Numbered from the stretch's first letter, positions 7,164 to 14,587 are shown. The stretch: DNA of 14,766 nt from Rhodospirillales bacterium (GCA_030040955.1 JASHSH010000259.1:1-14766), one strand, 5' to 3'. Numbers and translations: made by a program. The notes: generated from the letters alone by a model not told the origin.

Positions 7164-8212
7164 GCCGCCGCCTTGCGTATCCACTGGTCGATGGCCACGG
7201 CGACGATGATCAGCCCGCCGACCGCGAATTCCTGCCACAGCACGTCGACGCCGTAGAGCGCGAGTCCGTTGCGGAACACGCCGACGATCAGCGCGCCCAG
7301 GATGGTGCCGATGATCGAGCCGCGCCCGCCGAACAGGCTGATGCCGCCGATCACCACGGCGGTGATGCTGTCGATGTTCGAGGTATAGCCCGATTGCGGG
7401 CTGACCGCGCCGGTGCGTCCGATCAGGATCCATCCCGCCACCGCGCAGATGAACCCGGCGGTCACGTAGACCTTGAACAGCACGCGGTCGGTGCGGATGC
7501 CGACCAGGCGCGCGGCGTCCGGATCATCGCCGGTGGCGTAGACATGCGAGCCGAACGCGGTCCAGTTCAGGATGTACCAGAACAGGCCGTAGAGCAGGAT
7601 CATCAGGATCGAGCCCAGCGTCAGCCGCGCGCCAGCGAAGGCGAAGGCGGTGCCCGTCCACTGCAGGAACGGCGCTACCGCCTGGATGTCGATGGCCCGG
7701 ATGGTCTCGCCCTTCGAGTACCAGAGGTTGAGGGCGAAATACATGCTCCAGGTGCCGAGCGTGACGATGAACGGCGGCAGCCGCACCACGGTCACCAGCG
7801 CGCCGTTGACCGCGCCGCACAGCACGCCGACCAGCAGCCCGGCCGGGAAGCTGACCAGGATCGGCGCGTGATATTCGTAGGCGAGCCGTCCCATCACCAC
7901 CGAGCACAGCACCATGATCGCGCCGACCGAGAGATCGATGCCCGCGGTCAGGATGATGATCGACTGCGCGATGCCGACCACCGCGATGATGGTCACCTGC
8001 TGAAGCACGAGGGACAGGTTGAAGGCGGCGAAGAACCTTCCGCCCACCAGCGCGCTGAACAGGATCACGCTGAGGAGGAGGACGAAGGCGGGAATGACGG
8101 TCGTGTTGCCGTGCAGGAAATTGTGCAGGCGGCGCATTCCCGTCTGCCCGGCTTCCTCGCCCGCGGGGCGGCCCGCGTCCTTGGCGGGCAATACCGTCTC
8201 GAACTCCTGCAT
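7160..8212 (-). CDS. frcC: Sugar ABC transporter permease, FrcC type
   Basis: Inner-membrane permease of the CUT2 (RbsC/FrcC) type forming the sugar channel. It has 350 residues. A hydrophilic N-terminal tail of about 38 residues precedes multiple hydrophobic helices, beginning with IPAFVLLLSVILFSALVGG. The family block ILTAGIDLSVGAIMVL lies near residue 90, RLPPFIVTLGTWSMYF near 150, GRTGAVSPQSGYTSNIDSI near 270, and AVVIGGISLFGGRGSIIGT directly after it, the last being the EAA-like coupling region that contacts FrcA. The stop overlaps the frcA start. It is separated from frcB by 132 bp containing a strong hairpin, so its expression may be set below that of the binding protein. Confidence 0.93.
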   Translation of the reverse strand: MQEFETVLPAKDAGRPAGEEAGQTGMRRLHNFLHGNTTVIPAFVLLLSVILFSALVGGRFFAAFNLSLVLQQVTIIAVVGIAQSIIILTAGIDLSVGAIMVLCSVVMGRLAYEYHAPILVSFPAGLLVGVLCGAVNGALVTVVRLPPFIVTLGTWSMYFALNLWYSKGETIRAIDIQAVAPFLQWTGTAFAFAGARLTLGSILMILLYGLFWYILNWTAFGSHVYATGDDPDAARLVGIRTDRVLFKVYVTAGFICAVAGWILIGRTGAVSPQSGYTSNIDSITAVVIGGISLFGGRGSIIGTILGALIVGVFRNGLALYGVDVLWQEFAVGGLIIVAVAIDQWIRKAAA

Positions 8213-8265
8213 CGCCCGGTCTTCTTCTTCGCGGCCCCGGCACCGTTCTCGGCGGCGGGCCGTTC

Positions 8266-8307
8266 GCTCCTCCCGCGGAAGCGGGGGAGCGGCCAGGCCG
8301 CTCCCCC
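8266..8307 (-). promoter_or_regulatory. Intercistronic hairpin between frcB and frcC, with an alternative overlapping fold
   Basis: Perfect 12-bp inverted repeat GGGGGAGCGGCC (8283-8294) / GGCCGCTCCCCC (8296-8307) with a 1-base centre, giving a very stable GC stem. A second stem can form from 8266-8276 with 8281-8290, about 10 pairs with one bulged T and a 4-base loop. It shares 8283-8290 with the first, so the two are mutually exclusive. Read on the minus strand, the big stem follows the frcB stop by about 37 bases and has no U-run after it, so it looks like a processing/stability or partial attenuation element rather than a full terminator. The rest of the 132-bp gap shows nothing else. Confidence 0.6.
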
Positions 8308-8344
8308 GTCCGCTCGACCATCTAAGGCTAGCGCGGGGACGAAC

Positions 8345-9376
8345 TCAACCCCAGCACTTCTTCAGCCCTTCCTCGGTGCTGATCGAGGGCACGCCGGCCA
8401 CCGGCTTGTCGGTGATCAGAGTCTCGCCGGTGTCGGTGATCTTGTCGGCGGGACCGGCCGGCTTCTTGCCGGTCTTGGCGAACTCGGCGAGCGACTCGAC
8501 GGCCTTCGAGGCCATCAGCAGCGGATACTGCTGCGAGGTCGCGCCGATGATGCCGGCCTGAATGTTCTTGACGCCCGGGCAGCCGCCGTCGATGGAGACG
8601 ATCAGCACGCCCTTCTCCTTGCCGGCCGCCTTGAGGGCCTCGTAGGCGCCCGCCGCCGCCGGCTCGTTGATGGTGTAGACCAGGTTGATGTCGGGCGCCT
8701 TCTGCAGCAGGTTCTCCATCGCCTTCTGGCCGCCCTCCTCGGCGCCCGCCGTGACGTCGTGGCCGGCGATGCGCTTGTCGTGCTCGCTGCCGTTCTTGGT
8801 CACGTCGTCATAGGCGATGCCGAAGCCGTGCAGGAAGCCGTGGTCGCGCAGATAATCGACGGTGACCGGGCTGATGGTCAGGTCGAGCATCGCGATCTTG
8901 GCGTCCTTCGCCTTGTCGCCGAGGGTCTTGTTGGCCCACATGCCGATCAGCTCGCCGGCCTTGAAGTTGTCGGTGGCATAGGTGGCGTCGGCGGCGTCCA
9001 TCGGATCCATCGGCGTATCCAGCGTGATCACCAGCAGTCCGGCGTCGCGCGCCTTCTTGATGGTGGGCACGATGGCGCGCGAATCGCTCGGGACGATGGC
9101 GAAGCCCTTCGCCCCGGCGGCGATCAGGCTCTCGATCGCGGCCACCTGGGCCTCGTTGTCGCCGTCGTACTTGCCGGCGAAGGAGCGCAGCTCGACGCCG
9201 ACTTCCTTGGCCTTCGCCTCGGCGCCCTCCTTCATCTTCACGAAGAACGGGTTGGTGTTGGTCTTGGTGATCAGCCCGACGATGGGCTGGTCGGCCATCG
9301 CCGGGGCCATGCCGGCCAGGGCGAGCGCGATCGCCCCGGCCGCCGCCGCGGCGACGAGACGCGTCTTGATGGTCAT
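8345..9376 (-). CDS. frcB: Sugar ABC transporter substrate-binding protein, FrcB type
   Basis: Periplasmic binding protein of the fructose/mannose/ribose importer, 343 residues. An N-terminal signal peptide has basic MTIKTR, a long Ala/Leu core, and APAMA before Asp29 (likely signal peptidase I cleavage). The mature protein opens with PIVGLITKTNTNPFFVKMKEG and continues with LRSFAGKYDGDNEAQVAAIE, TLDTPMDPMDAADATYATDN, NLVYTINEPAAAGAYEALKA and VSIDGGCPGVKNIQAG, closely resembling Sinorhizobium FrcB as I recall it. The start at 9376 is fixed by AGGAGGA about 8 bases upstream and by the signal peptide; longer in-frame starts would add a Pro/Arg-rich stretch. It lies 97 bp after the LacI gene, in a gap where I see no convincing separate promoter or operator, so it is probably co-transcribed with the repressor. 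Confidence 0.94.
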   Translation of the reverse strand: MTIKTRLVAAAAAGAIALALAGMAPAMADQPIVGLITKTNTNPFFVKMKEGAEAKAKEVGVELRSFAGKYDGDNEAQVAAIESLIAAGAKGFAIVPSDSRAIVPTIKKARDAGLLVITLDTPMDPMDAADATYATDNFKAGELIGMWANKTLGDKAKDAKIAMLDLTISPVTVDYLRDHGFLHGFGIAYDDVTKNGSEHDKRIAGHDVTAGAEEGGQKAMENLLQKAPDINLVYTINEPAAAGAYEALKAAGKEKGVLIVSIDGGCPGVKNIQAGIIGATSQQYPLLMASKAVESLAEFAKTGKKPAGPADKITDTGETLITDKPVAGVPSISTEEGLKKCWG

Positions 9377-9473
9377 GTTCTTGGTCCTCCTCCTGTTAGC
9401 ACCACGATAGGTTCGGCCTCGACGGCCGCCGGACTGTTGGCTTCGCCATGGCCGCGACGCCGGCGGATCGCGG

Positions 9474-10496
9474 TCACTGGATGGGCCCGGCGTCGCTCGC
9501 GCAGCCGCAGGATTCGCGGTGCTTGAGTTCGGTGGGCAGACGGACATGCTGGGGCCGCGCGTCGGGCGCCGCGATGCGGGCGAGGAGGAGGCGCACCGCC
9601 ATGTCGCCGATGCGCGCGCAGGGCTGCGCGATGGTGGTCAGCCGGGGCTGGAACAGATCGGCCCATTCGAAATCGTCGAACGAGACCAGCGCGATGTCGG
9701 CCGGCACGCGCAGGCCCAGCTCGTGCAGCGCGCGCATCGCGCCCAGCGCCATCAGATTGTTGGTGGCCACGATGGCGGTCGGGCGGTCGGGCCGCGCCAT
9801 CAGCGCGCGCGCCGCGGCCCGCGCCGGCTCCGAGCTGAACTCGCCGGGCACGATCAGCGCGGGGTCGGGCTCGATCCCGGCATCCTTCATGCCGGCGCGG
9901 AAGCCGGCGATGCGCTCCCTTGTCGAGCTCAACCCTGGCACGCCGGTGAGCACGGCGATGCGGCGATGTCCCAGCCGCGCAAGGTGGCGGACGAGGCGGC
10001 GCATGTCGGGGACGTTGCTGGCCAGCACCGAGTCGCAGCCGCGCGCCGCCACGCGGTCGACCTGGACCAGCGGGATGCCTTGCCGGCGCACATAGGCGAC
10101 CGCCTCGGCCCCGCCGGCGCCCGAGGGCGCGAGGATCATGCCATCGACGCGGCGGCCGACCAGGGCGCGCAGGGCGGCCATCTCGCGCTCGGCGTCCTCG
10201 CCGAAGTCGGTCAGAATCACCGTGTAGCCGGCGGCGCGCGCCGCCGCCTCGACCGCATGCACCACCTCGGCGAAAAACGGGTTGCTGATGTCGCCGATGG
10301 CGACCCCCAGCGTGCGCGTCTCGGCGCGCTTGAGCGAGCGCGCCACCGTATTCGGCAGGAAGCCGGTCGCCTTGATCGCGTCGAGCACGCGCTGGCGCGT
10401 CATCTCCGGCACGGCGCGCGTGTTGTTCACAACGTGCGAAACCGTCGAGATGGACACGCCGGCCATCGCCGACACATCCCGCATCGTGACCGGCAT
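9474..10496 (-). CDS. LacI-family transcriptional regulator
   Basis: Sugar-responsive DNA-binding repressor, 340 residues. The N-terminal helix-turn-helix (residues 5-24) reads MRDVSAMAGVSISTVSHVVN, followed by the hinge GFLPNTVARSLKRAETRTLG, where Leu55 would be the minor-groove residue. A periplasmic-binding-protein-like effector domain covers about 61-330, including VAIGDISNPFFAEVVHAVE and the late block ALVSFDDFEWADLFQPRLTT, and it ends with the usual RESCGCA motif. The ATG at 10494-10496 gives the standard distance to the helix-turn-helix; a second Met four codons in is also possible. A tandem palindromic operator lies 49-76 bases upstream, indicating autoregulation and control of the downstream frcBCA genes. 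The inducer is probably the transported sugar or a product of the neighbouring kinases; this cannot be read directly. Confidence 0.94.
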   Translation of the reverse strand: MPVTMRDVSAMAGVSISTVSHVVNNTRAVPEMTRQRVLDAIKATGFLPNTVARSLKRAETRTLGVAIGDISNPFFAEVVHAVEAAARAAGYTVILTDFGEDAEREMAALRALVGRRVDGMILAPSGAGGAEAVAYVRRQGIPLVQVDRVAARGCDSVLASNVPDMRRLVRHLARLGHRRIAVLTGVPGLSSTRERIAGFRAGMKDAGIEPDPALIVPGEFSSEPARAAARALMARPDRPTAIVATNNLMALGAMRALHELGLRVPADIALVSFDDFEWADLFQPRLTTIAQPCARIGDMAVRLLLARIAAPDARPQHVRLPTELKHRESCGCASDAGPIQ

Positions 10497-10532
10497 TGTT
10501 TTCCGGTTCCCGGACGTTCTTCCCCGACCCGG

Positions 10533-10561
10533 ATGCTACACGGATGCAAAGGTTTGCGCAA
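10533..10561 (-). promoter_or_regulatory. Candidate promoter of lacI-type gene and frcBCA
   Basis: On the minus strand, TTGCGC (10561-10556) and TAGCAT (10538-10533) are 17 bp apart, three and four matches respectively to the sigma-70 consensus. They lie 37 or more bases before the regulator's start codon. The -35 and most of the spacer fall inside the LacI-type operator, so bound repressor would exclude polymerase. Moderate by-eye matches. Confidence 0.4.
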
Positions 10562-10572
10562 ACGTTTTCGCA
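10545..10572. promoter_or_regulatory. Tandem LacI-family operator
   Basis: Two overlapping palindromes: TGCAAAGGTTTGC at 10545-10557, and TGCGCAAAC/GTTTTCGCA at 10555-10572, the latter an 18-bp near-perfect dyad centred on CG with one mismatched pair. The central GTTTGCGCAAAC (10552-10563) is itself a perfect 12-bp palindrome. A central CG flanked by A-rich/T-rich half-sites is the usual LacI/GalR operator form. It sits directly upstream of the only LacI-family gene in the window and overlaps a candidate promoter, so autoregulation is likely. Confidence 0.75.
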
Positions 10573-10627
10573 GACTGGTGCGAGCAAGAATCTTACGCCC
10601 GTCGCGCGGCTCTATCGGCGCGGCGAG

Positions 10628-12139
10628 CTAGACGGCCAACGCGCCCCAATGCGGGCGCAGCGCCTCACGCAATTCGAGATAGGTCCGGTAGCGCCCGGCG
10701 AGCAGATCGCGCAGCCGCGCATCCGGCGCGATCGAGCGGTCCGGTCCGGTCATACGGGCAATCGCCGTCGCGAGATCGGGGAAACGGCCGCACACGGTGG
10801 CGGCCAGGATTGCCACGCCGCGGGCGCCGAACTCGCTGCCGCCCGGGATGTCGAGCGCAAGGTCGAGCGCGGCCGCGAAGATCTCCGACCAGGCCTCGCT
10901 GCGCGCGGCGCCGCCGGCGAACAGGGCGCGCGCGGGACGGGGGGCCACGCGCAGCAGCCGCTCGAAATGGCGTCGATGCTCGAACGCCACCCCCTCGTAT
11001 ACCGCGCGCACCGCGTGGCCGAGATGCTGCCAGGTGGCCAGCCCGATCAGCGCGCCGCGCGCCTTCGGCTCGTCGGGCGCGCCGTTGAGGAAGGGCAGGA
11101 AATAGGCGCCGGCCTCGTCGGGCCGCGTGCGGGCGATCGCTTCGTTGCAGAGCGCATATGCGGCCTCCGGCGGCTCGTCGGCGCCAGGCCGGCGCACGAA
11201 GGAGTCCACGAACCATTCGAAGCTGCTGGCCGAGGTCGGGCTGCCCTCGCAATAAAGCCATTGCGCCGGGGTGAGCCCGTGGCAGACATAGCCAGCCGAG
11301 CCGTCCTTGATCGCGAAGTCGAGGAACACCTGATGGATGCCCCAGGTGCCGGACAGGATCACCATCCGCCCGTTCTCCAGCGCGCCGGTGCCGAACATGA
11401 TGGCGAGATTGTCGCAGCAGCCCGCCGGCACCGGCGTCCCGGCGCGCAGGCCGGTGGCGGCGGCTGCCTCTTCCGTGATCGCGCCGGCCATCTCGGTCGG
11501 CTCGATGGCGGCGGGGAACAGCGAAGCGCAATCCTCGACCCCGAACAGCGCCAGGATGCGCGGGTCGCGCGCGCGCGCCGCGCCAGGCAAGAGCGCGGAG
11601 GTGCCCTGGTCGGTGACCTCGGCGACGATGCGCCCGGTGAGCCGGTAGCGCAGATAGTCCTTGCAGGTGAGCGCGGTGTGCGCGTTCGCCAGCACCTCGG
11701 GCCGGTGGCGGCGGAACCAGGCCAGCAGCGGGGCGGGCGCCGCCGGCAGCAGCGGCTTGTAGGTGAGCGGGACGTAGTCGGATTCGATTCCGGCGGCGCG
11801 CCATTCTTCCACCATCGAAGCGGCGCGCAAATCGAAGGAAAGCACGCCGTTCGTAGTCGGCCGGCCCTTCGCGTCGAGCAGATAGAGTCCATTGCCGTAG
11901 CCGGTGATACCCACCGAAGCGACGTCGGCGGCCACGACGCCGCTTTTGGCGAGCGCGCCGCGGATCACAGCGCACATTCCTTCCCACAGCTTGTCCGGAT
12001 CGCGTTCGCTGAAGCCGGGCGCCGGCGCAATGGGTCGCAACGGCTGACTGGTCGCGCCCAGCTCGGCGCCGTCGAGCGAGTAGATGGCGGCCTTCACCGA
12101 AGTGCCGCCCGCGTCGATGCCCAGGATGAATTCGGCCAA
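10628..12139 (-). CDS. FGGY-family carbohydrate kinase, L-xylulokinase/erythritol-kinase/LsrK-like, substrate unknown
   Basis: Cytoplasmic sugar or polyol kinase of 503 residues. GIDAGGTSVKAAIY (7-20) is the N-terminal ATPase-fold motif and GITGYGNGLYLLDAKGRP (78-93) follows. PVPAGCCDNLAIMFGTGA contains the likely catalytic Asp243, GTWGIHQVFLD follows, and a C-terminal ALFAGGAARSEAWSEI block completes the fold. It lacks the MLWNDGR and GERTPH signatures of xylulokinase, so it differs in substrate from the xylB product in this window; GYGNGLYLL is closer to LyxK/EryA-type kinases. The start is a TTG (CAA on the plus strand at 12137-12139), since no ATG or GTG precedes the conserved N-terminus. 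It is 38 bp downstream of a LsrF-like aldolase gene, suggesting a kinase-aldolase pair. Exact substrate unresolved. Confidence 0.85.
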   Translation of the reverse strand: MAEFILGIDAGGTSVKAAIYSLDGAELGATSQPLRPIAPAPGFSERDPDKLWEGMCAVIRGALAKSGVVAADVASVGITGYGNGLYLLDAKGRPTTNGVLSFDLRAASMVEEWRAAGIESDYVPLTYKPLLPAAPAPLLAWFRRHRPEVLANAHTALTCKDYLRYRLTGRIVAEVTDQGTSALLPGAARARDPRILALFGVEDCASLFPAAIEPTEMAGAITEEAAAATGLRAGTPVPAGCCDNLAIMFGTGALENGRMVILSGTWGIHQVFLDFAIKDGSAGYVCHGLTPAQWLYCEGSPTSASSFEWFVDSFVRRPGADEPPEAAYALCNEAIARTRPDEAGAYFLPFLNGAPDEPKARGALIGLATWQHLGHAVRAVYEGVAFEHRRHFERLLRVAPRPARALFAGGAARSEAWSEIFAAALDLALDIPGGSEFGARGVAILAATVCGRFPDLATAIARMTGPDRSIAPDARLRDLLAGRYRTYLELREALRPHWGALAV

Positions 12140-12177
12140 CGCGCCAATCCCGGCGCGGGCGCCGGTCCCCCGTTACG

Positions 12178-12978
12178 TCACGCGCCGTGCAGGATGGCGG
12201 AGATCGCCCCGGCCATGCGGGCCACGTCCTTGCGCTGCCAGATGTTGCGCCCGAAGATCGCGCCGCGCGCGCCCCCGGCGATGGCGCCCTTGGTGAACTC
12301 CTCGACCACCTTCATGTCGTCGACCGCCGGCCCGCCGAGCACCAGCACCGGCACCGGGCAGCCGGCGGAAATCTTGCGCATGCCCTCGGGCGTCCCGGGA
12401 TACTGCGTCTTGATCAGGTCGGCGCCGAGCTCGGCCGCGATCCGGCAGACGGTGGCGAGCTTGGCCGCGTCCTTCTGGTCCTTGTTGCGGTTGCCCCACA
12501 GCACCGCCTCGACGATCAGCGGCATGCCGATCGCCTCGCACTCCTTGGCCACCCGGCTCACCGCGGTCACGTTCTCGGCATAGGCGTCGGGATCGTCGAA
12601 GCCGTCGATCAGGCACATGACCACGGCATCGGCGCCGAGCCGGGCGGCGCGCTCGGCGTCGCAGATCATGCGGAACAATTCCTTGCCGGCGACGCGGAAG
12701 TCCTGGACCAGCGGGTAGTCGATGCGGCAGACGATGGCCGGGGCGCCATGCCAGGCGAACAGGTCGGCGCCGGTCTTGATCAGCCCGGGGCTGATCAGCA
12801 CCGCCTCGGGCTTGGTGGCGACGATGTTGGCGAGTGCCGCGCGCGCATCGACGGCGAACTCGACGGGACCGGCCACCGCGGTGCGGTCGAATGCCACCAT
12901 GAGCGAGCGGCCGCTCTCGCGGCGGAACAGGCGTCCCACGCGCGGCTTGGTCTCCGTCAGGTTCTGCACGGCGCTCAT
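12178..12978 (-). CDS. Class I aldolase of the DeoC/FbaB/LsrF family
   Basis: TIM-barrel Schiff-base aldolase or thiolase, 266 residues, cytoplasmic. Lys190 in ELGADLIKTQYPG corresponds to the Schiff-base lysine of FbaB and LsrF. The phosphate-binding end of the barrel is VLVLGGPAVDDMK (211-223) and GARGAIFGRNIWQRKD (236-251), very like LsrF/FbaB. LMVAFDRTAVAGP (26-38) forms the first strand. The ATG is preceded by GAGGACATCGCCG. It lies between a cupin gene (72 bp upstream) and an FGGY kinase gene (38 bp downstream). Family members split ketose phosphates such as fructose-1,6-bisphosphate, tagatose-1,6-bisphosphate and sulfofructose-1-phosphate, or process phosphorylated AI-2 (LsrF). The neighbouring kinase probably makes its substrate, but which sugar is not evident. 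Confidence 0.87.
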   Translation of the reverse strand: MSAVQNLTETKPRVGRLFRRESGRSLMVAFDRTAVAGPVEFAVDARAALANIVATKPEAVLISPGLIKTGADLFAWHGAPAIVCRIDYPLVQDFRVAGKELFRMICDAERAARLGADAVVMCLIDGFDDPDAYAENVTAVSRVAKECEAIGMPLIVEAVLWGNRNKDQKDAAKLATVCRIAAELGADLIKTQYPGTPEGMRKISAGCPVPVLVLGGPAVDDMKVVEEFTKGAIAGGARGAIFGRNIWQRKDVARMAGAISAILHGA

Positions 12979-13050
12979 CGGCGATGTCCTCGCATCCGGG
13001 GTTGGCGGGAGGCTGGCACAGCGCTGTCTCCGTGTCGAGGGCGCCAGCGG

Positions 13051-13395
13051 TCAGGCGCGGCCATAAGCATCGTCGTAGCGCACGATATCGTCCTCGCCCA
13101 GATAGGCGCCGCACTGCACCTCGATCAGATGCAAAGGCTCGTCGCCCGGATTTTCCAGCCGGTGCTTGGCGCCGAGCGGGATATGGACATACTGGTTGGC
13201 CTCGAGCGTACGCACGCTCTCGCCCACCGTGACCCGCGCTCTTCCGTGCACCACCACCCAATGCTCGGCGCGCTTGGCATGGGATTGTAGCGAGAGCCTG
13301 CCGCCCGGCGCGACCGTGATGTGCTTGACCTGGAACCCCTCGCCCGAATCGATCGCGCGGTACTCGCCCCAGGGCCGCTTCTCGCCTGCGCTCAT
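13051..13395 (-). CDS. Stand-alone cupin, type II mannose-6-phosphate isomerase domain
   Basis: 114-residue protein consisting only of the cupin barrel normally fused to the C-terminus of ManC/AlgA (mannose-1-phosphate guanylyltransferase/mannose-6-phosphate isomerase). Visible motifs: RPWGEY (7-12), GGRLSLQSHAKRAEHWVVV (31-49) with probable metal ligands Gln37, His39 and Glu44, IPLGAKHRLENPG (72-84) with His78, and LIEVQCGAYLGEDDIVRYDD near the end. All usual ligands are present, so catalytic competence is plausible. GGGAG precedes the ATG. It lies 16 bp after the FAH-family gene within the minus-strand block. Likely reaction: aldose-ketose interconversion of a sugar phosphate, mannose-6-phosphate to fructose-6-phosphate by analogy; a different sugar is possible given its operon partners. 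Confidence 0.87.
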   Translation of the reverse strand: MSAGEKRPWGEYRAIDSGEGFQVKHITVAPGGRLSLQSHAKRAEHWVVVHGRARVTVGESVRTLEANQYVHIPLGAKHRLENPGDEPLHLIEVQCGAYLGEDDIVRYDDAYGRA

Positions 13396-13411
13396 CGGAT
13401 TCCGCTCCCAC

Positions 13412-14587
13412 TCACGCGATCAGCCCGCGCCGGGCCAGGCTGCCCATCAGGCTGGCGATGCCGAAGGTCCACGGGCTCACCTTGTCGCTGAGGCCCACGC
13501 GGTTGACCAGCGCACCCAGCCTGGGCGTGGCCACGGTCACCACGTCGCCGATCATATGGGTGAAGCCCGCGCCCTTCTCGCCGCGATCATCGGTCGGCGC
13601 GAACATGGTGCCGAGGAACAGCATAAATCCGTCGGGATACTGGTGCGTGGGGCCGATGGTCTGCGCGGCGATGTCGAGCGGATCGCGGCTGATCAGGCGC
13701 ATCGAGCTGCGTCCGTTCAGGCGGAACTGGTCCGGCCCCTCCACCTTCACGGTGATCTCGGCGCCGCGCACGTCGTCGATGCCGTAGCGCGCGTCGAACA
13801 GTCGCAGGAACGGGCCGATCGCGCAGCTCGCATTGTTATCCTTGGCCTTGCCGAGCAGGAGCGCGCTGCGCCCCTCGAAGTCGCGCAGGTTGACGTCGTT
13901 GCCCAGGCTCGCCGCCACCGCCTTGCCGCGGCTGTTGACGGCCAGCACGACCTCGGGCTCGGGATTGTTCCAGCGCGAGCCGGGATGCAGCCCGATATCC
14001 GCCCCGGTTCCCACCGACGACATCACCGGGGCCTTGGTGAACACCTCGCAGTCCGGGCCGATGCCGACCTCGAGATACTGCGACCACATGCCCTGCTCGA
14101 TCAGCATCGCCTTGAGCTTCGCCGCCTTCTCCGAGCCGGGCTCGATCGCACGCAAATCCCCGCCGATGATTTCGACGATGCGCTTGCGCACACTCTCGGC
14201 CTGCGCCGCGTTGCCGCGCGCGCGTTCCTCGATCAGCCGCTCGATCAGGCTGACCGCGAAGGTGACGCCGGCCGCCTTGATCACCTGGAGGTCGCAGGGC
14301 GCGAGCAGGAAGGGGCGCGCCGGGTCGCGGCTCTCCTCATCGCTGTTGGCGAGGATGTCCGCGAGCGCGCCGATCGGCTGGGCCGGCGCCTCGCACGCGA
14401 TGCGCGCGGCGTCCTCGCGTTCGAGCAGCTGGCTCACGGTCGGCGCATGCGCGCTGATATCGACTACGCGATCGCCGCGGACCGCCACCACGGCGGGGCC
14501 GGGCACCGGCTGGCCGATCCAGGCGCGGCCGACCAGGATGGCGGCGTCGCGGTCGGCGGGCAGGCTTGCGTCGACCTCGATGCGCAC
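13412..14587 (-). CDS. FAH-family protein, probable 2-keto-3-deoxy-sugar-acid dehydratase (XylX-like)
   Basis: Cytoplasmic fumarylacetoacetate-hydrolase-fold enzyme of 391 residues from a GTG start. From that start, the N-terminal domain (about 1-100) contains LVGRAWI and VRGDRVVDISAHAPTVSQLL. The catalytic domain holds SSVGTGADIGLHPGSRWNNP, then Glu210/Glu212 (PEPEVVLAV) and Asp231 (LGNDVNLRD) as probable divalent-metal ligands, KAKDNNASCAIGPFLRLFD, and HQYPDGFMLFLGTMFAPTDD near the C-terminus. Length and layout match Caulobacter-type 2-keto-3-deoxy-xylonate/arabinonate dehydratases, which yield 2-oxoglutarate semialdehyde, rather than true fumarylacetoacetase. The GTG lies 5 bp after the lactonase stop; an upstream start would overlap that gene. 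No clear Shine-Dalgarno is seen, so coupling is likely. The sugar acid acted on is not evident. Confidence 0.85.
   Translation of the reverse strand: MRIEVDASLPADRDAAILVGRAWIGQPVPGPAVVAVRGDRVVDISAHAPTVSQLLEREDAARIACEAPAQPIGALADILANSDEESRDPARPFLLAPCDLQVIKAAGVTFAVSLIERLIEERARGNAAQAESVRKRIVEIIGGDLRAIEPGSEKAAKLKAMLIEQGMWSQYLEVGIGPDCEVFTKAPVMSSVGTGADIGLHPGSRWNNPEPEVVLAVNSRGKAVAASLGNDVNLRDFEGRSALLLGKAKDNNASCAIGPFLRLFDARYGIDDVRGAEITVKVEGPDQFRLNGRSSMRLISRDPLDIAAQTIGPTHQYPDGFMLFLGTMFAPTDDRGEKGAGFTHMIGDVVTVATPRLGALVNRVGLSDKVSPWTFGIASLMGSLARRGLIA

Noticed and set aside
8283..8307. Rho-independent terminator after frcB
   Set aside because: The stem is strong but is not followed by a U-run on the minus-strand transcript, and frcC-frcA would be left without an obvious promoter.
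9377..9473. Independent promoter or operator directly upstream of frcB
   Set aside because: No well-spaced -35/-10 pair or A-rich/T-rich dyad was found; only the strong Shine-Dalgarno is clear.
7394..9526. Open frame of about 710 codons on the plus strand opposite frcC and frcB
   Set aside because: Composition is Arg/His/Gly/Asp-rich with no family motif, and it lies opposite two unmistakable transporter genes.
10496..12583. Open frame of about 695 codons on the plus strand opposite the FGGY kinase and aldolase
   Set aside because: Same antisense artefact; the minus strand carries the conserved catalytic motifs.
10628..12978. A true LsrK/LsrF autoinducer-2 uptake system
   Set aside because: The kinase and aldolase resemble that pair, but no LsrR or LsrG is visible and the transporter is FrcB-like rather than LsrB/LsrA/LsrC/LsrD.
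12178..12978. Sulfoquinovose pathway (YihT-type aldolase with a PfkB-type kinase)
   Set aside because: The adjacent kinase is FGGY rather than YihV-like, and no sulfoquinovosidase, isomerase or sulfonate exporter is present.
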